NCBI RefSeq assembly: GCF_029960785.1
Contig: NZ_JASBQE010000005.1
Location: 62,001 to 126,000, forward strand
Length of the DNA: 64,000 bases
Direction of reading: 5' to 3'
Source: Polyangium sp. 15x6
GTDB lineage: Bacteria > Myxococcota_A > Polyangia > Polyangiales > Polyangiaceae
Of the stretch, positions 36,262-44,114 are shown one piece after another. The notes under the pieces are model-generated. The model was not told where the DNA came from. It searched no databases and saw only the letters and a list, made by a program, of their open reading frames with translations. The stretch's first letter is position 1. Every line of letters starts with the position of its first letter. The position numbers and the translations under genes were made by a program.

Positions 36262-38606
36262 TCAAGTTCGTCCTGCTCCTCTCGGCGCTCGGCGCGAGCC
36301 CGGTGTACAACGCCGACGATCGGGTCCGCGAGGTCCTCACCGACGCCCGGTATCGATTCTGCCACGAGGACGATTATCCCCTCGGCGACGACGAGCGCGC
36401 CTTTTGCTCGCTCATCGACGACGAGAGCGTGCCTTGTCCGTCGCTCCCCGCGGCTTGCCGCAAGGAGCCCGCGCCGATCGAAAAAGGCGGCCCGCCGGCT
36501 GGCATCTCCCCGAGTTGCAAGGCAGGGTCCCGCTGTTTGGCCGGACGATCCTCCGGTCGCGACGATCGCACGGCCGTCCGCCGATTCGAGGGATCTTCCG
36601 GCAGCGCCTCCGGCGATGGGACGCCCGGCGCGGGCGGGACGGGCACGGGGAGCGGCCCCGGCGGTGACGGAAATGGATCGAGCTCGGGCACACCAGGGCA
36701 GGACAACTCCGGCGGCGAGCAAGGCCCGAATGGCAGCGGGGACGCGTCCGGTCCGGGCAAACCCGGCGCACAGAACGGCTCGGGCAAACCCGGTGGACAG
36801 GACGGTCCGGGCAAACCCGGCGACGCGCCCGGCCAGAGCCCCGGCGGCGGGGAAGGGAAGGGGCAGGCCGAACCAGGACCCGCGAATCCCCCGCCGCCGC
36901 CCGAGCCCGTGGATCCGGCCATCGGCAGCGCCGCCAGCGGCTTCGCGCGCATCCTCTTTTTCGTCCTGCTCGGCGGCTTCATCGCCTTCATCGCGTGGAT
37001 GGTCCTGAAAAACGTCCTCTCCGAGCGCGACGCGCCCGAGGACGAGCCCCCGCCCGACGATCTCCCCGCGAATGCCCCGGGCGAGCGACGACACGCGCCC
37101 CGCGGCCCCGTGGAGACCGACGTCGCCCGCCTCCTCGCCCGCGCACGCGCGGCGGCCCAGCGCGGCGCGTTCGGTCCCGCGATCGACGACGTTTATGCCG
37201 CGCTCCTCCGGCGCCTCGACGGCGACGGCATCATCGAGATCCACGCCTCTCGCACGAACGGCGATTACGTGCGCACCTTGCGCCGCGAGCGGCCCGAGAT
37301 CGCCGCGGACGTGCGGAGCATCGTCGCCGACGTCGAGAGCGTCCAGTTCGGCTCCCGCGCGCCCTCGGCCGAGGCCTTCGCCCGCATTCACGACCGCGTC
37401 GTCCCCCTCGTCTCGCGCGCCCTCGGCATTCTCGTGGTGCTCCTTGGCCTCTCCGCGACCGTCTCTTGCGGCCGCGTCGCCGCGCTGGGCGAATCCGACG
37501 GCGTCTTCCGCGGCGACACCTCGCCCTCGGGCACGCACGCGATTGGCGCCATGCTCTCGGCCTATGGCATCGAGCTCCGCCATCGCCGCGACCCTCTCGA
37601 CAAACTGCCCGACGAGGACGACGCGACCCTCGTCCTCCTGCCGGACCTCGACGTCTCGGCCGCCGATTTCCGCCGCTTGCAATCCTGGGTCGAGGCGGGC
37701 GGCGATCTCGTCATCGCGGGCGTGCAAGGCCTCCCCGGCTGGACCGGCGCGTCCCTCGAACCGGATTCCATCGTCGACAGCGAAATCGTTCCCTCCGCGG
37801 CCTATGAATCCCAGTTCGGTGAAATCTCCCTCGCCGTTCCCCGTGGGCCATCGCTCACGCTCACGGATGCCGATCGCATGCTGGGCCGTGGCGTCGGCGC
37901 GTACGCGTCCTTCAAGCAGGTCGGCGACGGGCGCGTCATCGTCCTCGCCGACGACAAACTCTTCACGAACGTCGCCTTGACGGCCGGCGACAACGCGGCT
38001 TTTTTGATCTCCCTCTTCCGCCCGCTCCACCGCGAAGTCGAGCTCTGCGACGCGTGGACCTCCCTCGGCGCCGACACACCGCTCGAAACCCTGAGCCGCG
38101 CGCGCCTCCTGCCCATTCTCCTCCAGCTCCTCTTGCTCCTCGGCCTCTTTTTCCTCTGGCAGGGCCGCGCCTTCGGCGTCCTGCGCGATCCGCCCGCGAA
38201 TCGCCGCCGCGCCTTTGCCGATCACGTCCGCGCCCTCGGCCTCGCTTATGCCCGCGCCGGCGCCTCGCGCCACGCCCTCGGCCTTTATGCTGCGTGGGCC
38301 GTCGAGCGCCTCCGCGAGCGTGTCCCGCGCGAGGGCCGCCATGGTTTGTCCGGCCTCGCCGAGGCCATCGGCGTCCGCGTCGGCAAATCCACGGGCGAGG
38401 TCATGCACGTCCTCGTCGAGGCCACCGAGGCGCAAAAAGAGGCGGCCCCCGCGTCCCTCCGCTCCGGCGACGTTTCGCCCCGCGGCCGCTCGCGGGGCAA
38501 GGACCGCGCCCAGGCCGCGTCCGATTTCGCCGTCATGCGCCACCTCGACCATTTCCTCGCCCAGACCTCCCGCGAGCGCTCCCGCAAGAAGACCCGAAAA
38601 GCATGA
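36258..38606 (+). CDS. DUF4129-DUF4350 fusion membrane protein
   Basis: A 782-residue protein, GTG start overlapping the upstream stop. It has an N-terminal signal-like segment and a short Cys-containing domain (about 1-90). A Gly/Pro/Ser linker (about 95-215) follows, including a 27-bp repeat, then a transmembrane helix near 230-252. Next comes a DUF4129-like domain (about 285-385: ARAAAQRGAFGPAIDDVYAALLRRL...RTNGDYVRTLR) and a second hydrophobic segment near 388. A DUF4350-like domain (about 405-570: GTHAIGAMLSAYGIELRHRRDPLDKLP...ATLVLLPDLDVS...VEAGGDLVIAG) is followed by another transmembrane helix near 617-640 and a cytoplasmic Arg-rich tail. In other bacteria these two domains are usually on separate proteins next to MoxR genes. 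Confidence 0.85.
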   Translation: MIKFVLLLSALGASPVYNADDRVREVLTDARYRFCHEDDYPLGDDERAFCSLIDDESVPCPSLPAACRKEPAPIEKGGPPAGISPSCKAGSRCLAGRSSGRDDRTAVRRFEGSSGSASGDGTPGAGGTGTGSGPGGDGNGSSSGTPGQDNSGGEQGPNGSGDASGPGKPGAQNGSGKPGGQDGPGKPGDAPGQSPGGGEGKGQAEPGPANPPPPPEPVDPAIGSAASGFARILFFVLLGGFIAFIAWMVLKNVLSERDAPEDEPPPDDLPANAPGERRHAPRGPVETDVARLLARARAAAQRGAFGPAIDDVYAALLRRLDGDGIIEIHASRTNGDYVRTLRRERPEIAADVRSIVADVESVQFGSRAPSAEAFARIHDRVVPLVSRALGILVVLLGLSATVSCGRVAALGESDGVFRGDTSPSGTHAIGAMLSAYGIELRHRRDPLDKLPDEDDATLVLLPDLDVSAADFRRLQSWVEAGGDLVIAGVQGLPGWTGASLEPDSIVDSEIVPSAAYESQFGEISLAVPRGPSLTLTDADRMLGRGVGAYASFKQVGDGRVIVLADDKLFTNVALTAGDNAAFLISLFRPLHREVELCDAWTSLGADTPLETLSRARLLPILLQLLLLLGLFFLWQGRAFGVLRDPPANRRRAFADHVRALGLAYARAGASRHALGLYAAWAVERLRERVPREGRHGLSGLAEAIGVRVGKSTGEVMHVLVEATEAQKEAAPASLRSGDVSPRGRSRGKDRAQAASDFAVMRHLDHFLAQTSRERSRKKTRKA
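36752..36832 (+). repeat. 27-bp tandem repeat in the linker coding sequence
   Basis: GGGCAAACCC recurs at 36755, 36782 and 36809 with a 27-base period, giving three nine-residue GKPG-type units in the DUF4129-DUF4350 linker. In-frame expansion or loss would change only linker length. Confidence 0.85.
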
Positions 38607-39568
38607 ACCTGTCCCTCTTCCGCGACACCTTCGATCGCATCCGCCGCGAGGCGGGCAAGGTCCTCCTCGGCCAGGACGAGATCATCGAGACCACGCTCCT
38701 CGCGATCCTGGCCGGCGGCCACGTCCTCATCGAGGGCGTCCCCGGCCTCGGGAAAACGCTGCTCGTCCGCACCCTCGCCCATGTCTTCGGCGCGAGCTTC
38801 CGCCGCATTCAATTCACGCCCGACCTCATGCCGAGCGACGTCACCGGCGGCAACGTCTTCGACCAGAAAGAGGACCGCTTCGTCTTCCACGAGGGCCCGG
38901 TCTTCACGCAGCTCCTCCTCGCCGACGAGATCAATCGCGCCCCCGCGAAGACGCAAAGCGCCTTGCTCGAAGCCATGCAGGACCTCGCCGTCACCACCGA
39001 CGGCGTCACGCGCCCCCTGCCCGAGCCTTTTCTCGTCATCGCCACGCAAAACCCCGTCGAATCGCAGGGCACCTATCCCTTGCCCGAGGCCCAGCTCGAC
39101 CGGTTCCTCGTCAAATTGCACGTCCGTTACCCCGGGCCCGCCGTCGAAAAGCAGATCCTCCGCCACCACGTCGACGGCTTCTCCGCGGCGAAGCTCGATC
39201 GCGCGGGCATCGAGCGCATCGCCTCCGCCGACGAGATCCTCGCCATGCGCGCGGCCCTCGGCGCCGTCCGCGTCGACGACGGCATCATCGAATACATCAC
39301 CGACATCGTCGCCCGCACCCGCGCCCACCGCGCCGTTTACCTCGGCTCCTCCCCGCGCGGCTCGATTGGCCTCCTCGGCTCGGCGCGCGCGCGCGCCGCC
39401 AGCGAGGGGCGCGATTTCGTCACCCCGGACGACGTCAAGGCCCTCGCCCCCGCCGTCCTGCGCCACCGCTTGATCCTCCACCCCGACGCCGAGATCGAAG
39501 GCACGAGCGCCGACGATTGCGTCGAAGACATCCTGCGCGAGGCGAAGGTCCCGCGCACGGCGGCCTGA
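38603..39568 (+). CDS. moxR: MoxR-type AAA+ ATPase
   Basis: A 321-residue MoxR ATPase with Walker A EGVPGLGKT, FTPDLMPSDVTGG, Walker B LLADEINRAPAKTQSALLEAMQ, sensor 1 VIATQNPVESQGTYPLPEAQLDRFL, and the C-terminal lid with SPRGSIGLLGSARARAA. MoxR proteins act as chaperone-like ATPases for VWA or DUF58 partners; here the DUF58 gene follows seven bases downstream. The ATG at 38603 overlaps the preceding stop (ATGA). Confidence 0.95.
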   Translation: MNLSLFRDTFDRIRREAGKVLLGQDEIIETTLLAILAGGHVLIEGVPGLGKTLLVRTLAHVFGASFRRIQFTPDLMPSDVTGGNVFDQKEDRFVFHEGPVFTQLLLADEINRAPAKTQSALLEAMQDLAVTTDGVTRPLPEPFLVIATQNPVESQGTYPLPEAQLDRFLVKLHVRYPGPAVEKQILRHHVDGFSAAKLDRAGIERIASADEILAMRAALGAVRVDDGIIEYITDIVARTRAHRAVYLGSSPRGSIGLLGSARARAASEGRDFVTPDDVKALAPAVLRHRLILHPDAEIEGTSADDCVEDILREAKVPRTAA

Positions 39569-39575
39569 CATCGAC

Positions 39576-40895
39576 ATGGTCCCCTCGCGCGCGCTCGTCC
39601 TCCTGTTCGCGGGGCCGCTCGTCCTTTCTTTTCTCACGCTCCTCGACCGGGGATTGATCCTCCCCATGCTCCTCACGGACGGCGCGATCGTCCTGCTCGC
39701 GCTGCTCGACGCCCTCCTCGCGCGGCGCCGCTTGGTCTCCGTCGTCCGTCGCGCCCCGGCCGTGCTCTCGATTGGCCGGCCAAACGTCATCTCCCTCGAC
39801 GTCCGCTCCCTCGCGCGGCGCAAGCTCCACGTGCGCGTCCAGGAGGAGCTCTTCCCTTCTTCCGAGAGCGAAGAGCTCCCTCTCGAAGCGGAGCTCCCGC
39901 CGCGCGGACACGCGACCCTCAAGTACCGCGTCACGCCCTCCCGCCGCGGCGCCCACGTCCTCGGCGACCATTACGTCCGTTATCCTTCGCCCCTCGGCCT
40001 CTGGATTCGCCAGTACCCCATTTCCGCGCGCTCGCCCGTCAAGGTGTACCCCGACCTCGAAGCCGTCCGCGGCTACGAGCTCCTCGCGCGGCAGGACCGC
40101 GACCCCGCCGGCGTGCGCGCGTCACGTCGCCTCGGCGGCGAGAGCGAGTTCGCGCGCCTGCGCGAGTATCGCCGCGAGGACGAATATCGCAGCATCGACT
40201 GGCGGGCCACGGCGCGCCGCAAGAAGCTCATTGCCCGCGAATACCAGCTCGAGAGCGACCAGAACGTCGTCTTCCTGATCGACGCCGGCCGCCTCATGAC
40301 GGCCGAGTTCGCGAACCTCTCGCTCTTCGATCACGCCCTGAACGCGACGCTCATGCTCTCGCACGTCGCCTCCCGCGGCGGCGACAAGGTCTCCATGATG
40401 GCCTTCGCCGAGGAGATCCTCGCGTATGCCCCGCTCACGGGCGGCGCCCGCGCGACGCGCAAGATCATGCAGGCCGGCTACGACATCGAGCCCGACCTCG
40501 CCCCCACGAATTACCGGGCGGCATTCGAGGCGCTCGCCGTCCGCGTGAAAAAGCGGACGCTCGTCGTGCTCTTCACGCAGGTCGTCGACGAGGTCGCCGC
40601 CGCCGAGCTCGAAAAGCTCATGCGTGGGCTCATGCCCCGCCATTTGCCGCTCCTCGTGCTCCTGCGCGACGTCGACGTCGACGCCCTCGCCCTCGGCCAT
40701 TCCGGCGAGGCCGCGGCGCTCTCCGGCGTCGGCCCCTACCTGCGCGGCGCGGCCGCCGAGATCCTATCGTTTCGCGATAAACTCGTGCGCCGCTTGAAAC
40801 AACACGGCGCACTCGTCCTCGACGTCGCGCCCGGCGACCTCACGCCCGCGCTCATCAATCGTTACCTGGAAATCAAGGCCCGGCACCTGCTGTAA
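39576..40895 (+). CDS. DUF58 protein (MoxR partner)
   Basis: A 439-residue protein. Two hydrophobic segments at the N-terminus (LVLLFAGPLVLSFLTLLDRGLILPMLLTDGAIVLLALLDALL) anchor it. The DUF58 core is recognised by the GGESEFARLREYRREDEYRSIDWRATARRKKLIAREY block (about 185-222), and a VWA-like fold follows (VVFLIDAGRLM...). The MIDAS-type DxSxS is replaced by DAGRL, as is common in DUF58. It closes the coupled operon that starts at 33726. A five-hairpin element lies directly after its stop. Confidence 0.93.
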   Translation: MVPSRALVLLFAGPLVLSFLTLLDRGLILPMLLTDGAIVLLALLDALLARRRLVSVVRRAPAVLSIGRPNVISLDVRSLARRKLHVRVQEELFPSSESEELPLEAELPPRGHATLKYRVTPSRRGAHVLGDHYVRYPSPLGLWIRQYPISARSPVKVYPDLEAVRGYELLARQDRDPAGVRASRRLGGESEFARLREYRREDEYRSIDWRATARRKKLIAREYQLESDQNVVFLIDAGRLMTAEFANLSLFDHALNATLMLSHVASRGGDKVSMMAFAEEILAYAPLTGGARATRKIMQAGYDIEPDLAPTNYRAAFEALAVRVKKRTLVVLFTQVVDEVAAAELEKLMRGLMPRHLPLLVLLRDVDVDALALGHSGEAAALSGVGPYLRGAAAEILSFRDKLVRRLKQHGALVLDVAPGDLTPALINRYLEIKARHLL

Positions 40896-40904
40896 TGGGG
40901 GGAT

Positions 40905-41025
40905 CCACGGCGTAGCGCCGGGGTTTCACCCCGGACCCGACCAGGGGCTATCCGCCCCTGGACCCGGACCAGCGCAAGCGCTGGACCCGGGGTCGACAGC
41001 GCGCGATGCGCGCTGTCGCAAGGGG
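40905..41025. repeat. Array of five hairpins with GGACCC linkers
   Basis: Five stem-loops follow each other in 110 bases: 40908-40912 with 40916-40920; 40918-40924 with 40928-40934; 40941-40948 with 40954-40961; 40969-40975 with 40978-40984; 40995-41004 with 41008-41017. GGACCC occurs between consecutive hairpins (40933, 40960, 40983). The first two share bases and exclude one another. The element lies between the converging stops of the DUF58 gene and the gene at 41026. It has no T tract but could stop transcription from both sides or be a dispersed repeat family. Confidence 0.8.
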
Positions 41026-41775
41026 TCACGGCGCCGTCGACGTCGCTTGGCCTTCGGGCGAGGGGGCCGGGTAGCGCCTCGCGAGCGCGTGGAGGGATTC
41101 CAAGAGCGCGTTCGCCCGCGGCTGATCGCCGGGGGCCCCATGGCGAAGCACCCAAGCGATTGAATCCGCCACGGCGGCGAAGGTGGTCGAGCAGGCCCCG
41201 AGCGCTGCGCGCCGCCTCTCGCTCGGCCGTCGCCCCTTGCCCTGCCCGTGTCCGATCGCGTCGGCCAGCGCGTCCGTCGTCTCCTCGATTTCGGTGATCA
41301 CCTGTTCGAGCCCGAGCAAATGAATGTCCACGGCGTGCGGAGCTTCCTTGGCGAGCTGCACCTGCGTACGACCGTAATCGACCTCCTGTTGATATCGGAG
41401 CTTCGTCTGTCCGGTGCCTGCGCCGAGCAAGAAGGCCTTTTGCAGACGTGCCGCGGCCGCGCGTTTCTCGGGATCCTTGTCGTGGCTCGCCGCGAGGAGG
41501 AGGCCGCCGAGCTTCTTCTGCGTCCCATCCCACGCGCCATCGGAGTCTTTCGCCGTGTCCGCTCCGCCGCGGGCCGAGCCGAGCTCGGCGAGCGCCCACG
41601 CGACGCGCAGCTTCCAGATGACCTGCAAGGGAGCGTCGCACAAGGGTTTGGGTGCGGCTTGGCCGCCGCCCTCGTAGTCCGTCGTATCGATGAGCGCCCA
41701 CGCGCCCTGCGACAGCTCCAGCGCGAAGCTTTGAAACCCCTCCTCCGGAACGTGCGCATAACTCGGTTCAGACAT
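41026..41775 (-). CDS. Hypothetical cytoplasmic protein
   Basis: A 249-residue helical protein without signal peptide: MSEPSYAHVPEEGFQSFALELSQG..., IWKLRVAWALAELG, AAARLQKAFLLGAGTGQTKLRYQQEVDYG, VDIHLLGLEQVITEIEETTDALADAIG, and a Pro/Ser-rich tail. On the coding strand GGAGGAGATGGGGCG precedes the ATG at 41775 and decides the start. The family is unknown to me. It is divergent from the lipoprotein nuclease cassette and separated from it by 130 bases, so a functional link is possible but not shown. Confidence 0.72.
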   Translation of the reverse strand: MSEPSYAHVPEEGFQSFALELSQGAWALIDTTDYEGGGQAAPKPLCDAPLQVIWKLRVAWALAELGSARGGADTAKDSDGAWDGTQKKLGGLLLAASHDKDPEKRAAAARLQKAFLLGAGTGQTKLRYQQEVDYGRTQVQLAKEAPHAVDIHLLGLEQVITEIEETTDALADAIGHGQGKGRRPSERRRAALGACSTTFAAVADSIAWVLRHGAPGDQPRANALLESLHALARRYPAPSPEGQATSTAP

Positions 41776-41905
41776 CGCCCCATCTCCTCCGTAAGGGACG
41801 GTACATGACACGCGTTCGCCTGTAAAGATGTCTGCCGTTGCTCGGATGGCCGCCCCGCTGATGGGGGTGAGGGTTGGACCATTTCCGAGGGGACAGGAGA
41901 TGTCC

Positions 41906-43054
41906 ATGCAACGGTCGACTCTTTGGGCTCGCCTTTGGCATTGCCTCGTCACCGCGTTCGCCATCCTGTGTTTCGTTTTGCTCTCGTCCGGATGCGCCTC
42001 CTCGCGCGATCCCACCATGGCTCGGATCTTCGAGGCGCCGAACGTCATCCACGTCTGCGTGCGCCCGCCGAACGTGCCGAAAGACAAGCGAATCTGGGGG
42101 GTCACCGCCGACGGCGCGCCCTTCTTCGGGGTCCGGGAGGTGGATCTCGCGAGGCGCGAAGGCAGCCCCGTTTTTGTGTTCGATGTTGAGTCGCCTTCAG
42201 CGAGCGCGCGGCTCTTGCCGATTCCGTACAACAAGCTCGAATGCCCGGCGAGGACCCCGCCACCGAAGCCCAGCGTCGCCGCGGCGAAGGTCGACGCAAA
42301 GGAGAAGACCGAGCCCGAGGAGGCCGCGAAGGCCGAGCCGCAGAAGCCGCTACCGCAGCCGATTCCGCGCGAAACGTCCGCGGTGGAGAGGCGCGTCGAG
42401 GCGTACCGGTGCACGGCATACGCAGAGCCAGGCCAGACGCGAAGGCGCAGCGGCTCGGGCGCGCGGACCTGCACGAGGGTCCTCGTCCACCGGGCCCGCA
42501 CGGAGCCCGTCGTCGCGGAGAGCCCCCGCGAGGTCGAGCCGCCCGCGCCAGCCGATCCGAGTCAGGTGCCTCCGGGTGAAGTATGGGTGTATGAGGACGG
42601 GAGGCAAACCCCGGAGGAGATGGCTCGGCTCGACCGAGCCTACGAGTGCCTCCAGGGCGTTTGCCATGCCAGGCACAAGAACTTTCAGAAGGACAAGAAC
42701 AAGCCCGCCGGGACGCACAACGGGCAGTCGTTGTCAAGCGGAGGGAAGGCACCTTCGGCAGGCGGGGGCGCGAAGACCACGACGGTCAAGACGACGACGC
42801 GGCCTGCCTCCCAGATCGATCGAAATGCATTCAAGGCGCAACGCGAGGCGTTTTGGAAAGCAGAGGCGAAGAACAACCCCGGCAAGTATAGCCCTGAAAA
42901 CCTCGAAAAGATGCGTAATGGTCGTGCTCCCACCGGCACAGACGGTAAACCCATGGAGCTGCACCACGTCGACAGGACACCCGAAGGAGGGGTGCGCCCC
43001 ATGAGCAGAACAGAGCACCGACTAGGAGAAAACTACAAGAAAAACCATCCGTAG
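41906..43054 (+). CDS. Lipoprotein with C-terminal HNH/ENDO VII-type nuclease domain (candidate SitA-like toxin)
   Basis: A 382-residue protein. An N-terminal hydrophobic segment ends in a lipobox (LSSGC, Cys30). Residues 40-115 form a small domain and 115-250 a Pro/Glu/Lys-rich stretch with three further Cys. A low-complexity linker (KAPSAGGGAKTTTVKTTT, about 281-298) follows. The last 75 residues carry AFWKAEAKNNPGKYSPENLEKM, then ELHHVDRTPEGG (His353, His354), RTEHRLGENY (Glu370, His371) and KKNHP at the end. This pattern is like HNH/ENDO VII toxin domains with an LHH-type core. A variable lipoprotein front with a C-terminal nuclease is the design of SitA toxins that Myxococcus passes by outer-membrane exchange. 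AGGAG lies before the ATG at 41906; an ATG at 41900 is also possible. Two small genes follow. Confidence 0.75.
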   Translation: MQRSTLWARLWHCLVTAFAILCFVLLSSGCASSRDPTMARIFEAPNVIHVCVRPPNVPKDKRIWGVTADGAPFFGVREVDLARREGSPVFVFDVESPSASARLLPIPYNKLECPARTPPPKPSVAAAKVDAKEKTEPEEAAKAEPQKPLPQPIPRETSAVERRVEAYRCTAYAEPGQTRRRSGSGARTCTRVLVHRARTEPVVAESPREVEPPAPADPSQVPPGEVWVYEDGRQTPEEMARLDRAYECLQGVCHARHKNFQKDKNKPAGTHNGQSLSSGGKAPSAGGGAKTTTVKTTTRPASQIDRNAFKAQREAFWKAEAKNNPGKYSPENLEKMRNGRAPTGTDGKPMELHHVDRTPEGGVRPMSRTEHRLGENYKKNHP

Positions 43055-43063
43055 GAGAGCATC

Positions 43064-43348
43064 ATGGCAACGGAAGAGATCTTCGAGAGCTGCGTTCGAT
43101 CCGCAGGCGATCTCGCGGGCGTGTTCGAGTACGACGGGGAGACGGGCTACTTCTACCTGTACGCCACGGGGGCCGCCGGCGAGGCACGAGTCCTCGATGC
43201 CATTCATGTCGTATCCGGCGAGCCCAATTTCGCGGCTTCGGATATCGTGATCGAGTGGGACCGAGGTGAGACACGCGTTGGCTTGACCATTCGTGGCCAA
43301 CTGCGGGCGTCGTTCGACACTACGAACATGGCCAATACGATCCCATAA
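43064..43348 (+). CDS. Small protein after the nuclease, candidate immunity protein 1
   Basis: A 94-residue acidic protein starting nine bases after the nuclease stop with TAGGAGAG before its ATG. It contains GVFEYDGETGYFYLYAT...VLDAIHV and a beta-rich C-terminus with no signal peptide or membrane helix, so it should stay in the cytoplasm. The DGETGYFY segment recalls a widespread family of small proteins found beside toxins (DUF2251-like), though I cannot confirm this by alignment. Position directly after a nuclease-toxin gene is the main reason for the immunity proposal. Confidence 0.68.
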   Translation: MATEEIFESCVRSAGDLAGVFEYDGETGYFYLYATGAAGEARVLDAIHVVSGEPNFAASDIVIEWDRGETRVGLTIRGQLRASFDTTNMANTIP

Positions 43349-43376
43349 GTGAGGAGCAAGGGAGCAAGACTGACCC

Positions 43377-43661
43377 ATGAAATGGCCTTTTGCAGATCCT
43401 CCCAACGTCGCGGTCTTCACGAGCAAGAGGATATTGTCCGGAGAGGCGTGGACAGCGTATGTCAGCCACGACGAGGACGACGGAGCATGGCAATTCCACG
43501 CGTCGAATGGCCCGGCACCCGAGGCAGAAGCAGCGGTGGTGAGCCTTCGGTCGATTGTTGACGCAGACCCGACCATTGCCTCGCTTGCCGACTTGCCACT
43601 GGGGGGGTGCGCATGGAGAGACCGCGTGGGTGCGCCATGGAACAGGAAAAAGAATGAGTGA
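43377..43661 (+). CDS. Small protein of the toxin cassette, candidate immunity protein 2
   Basis: A 94-residue soluble protein, 28 bases after the previous gene with GGAGCAAGAC before the ATG at 43377. Its sequence (WPFADPPNVAVFTSKRILSG, VSHDEDDGAWQFHA, then AVVSLRSIVDADPTIASLADLPLGGCAWRD) resembles small cytoplasmic proteins of the DUF2185/Imm33-like type that occur in immunity loci. That is from memory, not alignment. It does not resemble the 94-residue protein before it, so the cassette has two different small followers. Confidence 0.68.
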   Translation: MKWPFADPPNVAVFTSKRILSGEAWTAYVSHDEDDGAWQFHASNGPAPEAEAAVVSLRSIVDADPTIASLADLPLGGCAWRDRVGAPWNRKKNE

Positions 43662-44114
43662 CTGAGCCCCGTCGTGGGTCACCCTACGCCGCGATCGCGC
43701 GCGGAAGGCCAACGGCCCATGTTCCATCCGACCAACAAGTCCCACCTCCCATCCTCGCGCCCCGCCGCGCGCCCGCCCGGCATCGTCGTCCCACGCCTCC
43801 CGGACCACCTCGCAGCGCACACACGCGCCGCCTGCGCCATCCCGCGTCGTTGTCCGGCGCCGCAACGATGCCCGTCACCCTCGTTCCCCCGCCGCAGCGT
43901 CGAACGTCGCCGCGCGCAACTCGCCATGACGACGCAAGGCACCGTCACGCCGCTTCCTTCGCGACGCCTTCCTTCGTGATCCTCACGAAATGACGATTAA
44001 GCGGGTACTCGACGGAGACGTTCATCGACGTCCGTCGGCGTCGATTCGTCGAACGACGAACCACGTCTCGGGCGCCGGCCGAAGACAACGGTGCGGCTCG
44101 GCGGTGCGGGCCTT
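43662..44114. other. Gene-free stretch
   Basis: About 450 bases between the small cassette gene and the YceI gene. Short open frames occur on both strands but are Arg/Pro/Ala-rich, lack Shine-Dalgarno sequences and look like composition artefacts. I see no terminator, RNA gene or repeat except a few short CGACG-type dyads around 44005-44060. Confidence 0.6.

Noticed and set aside
43662-44114. Short open frames as extra cassette genes
   Set aside because: They are Arg/Pro-rich, lack Shine-Dalgarno sequences, and overlap each other in different frames.
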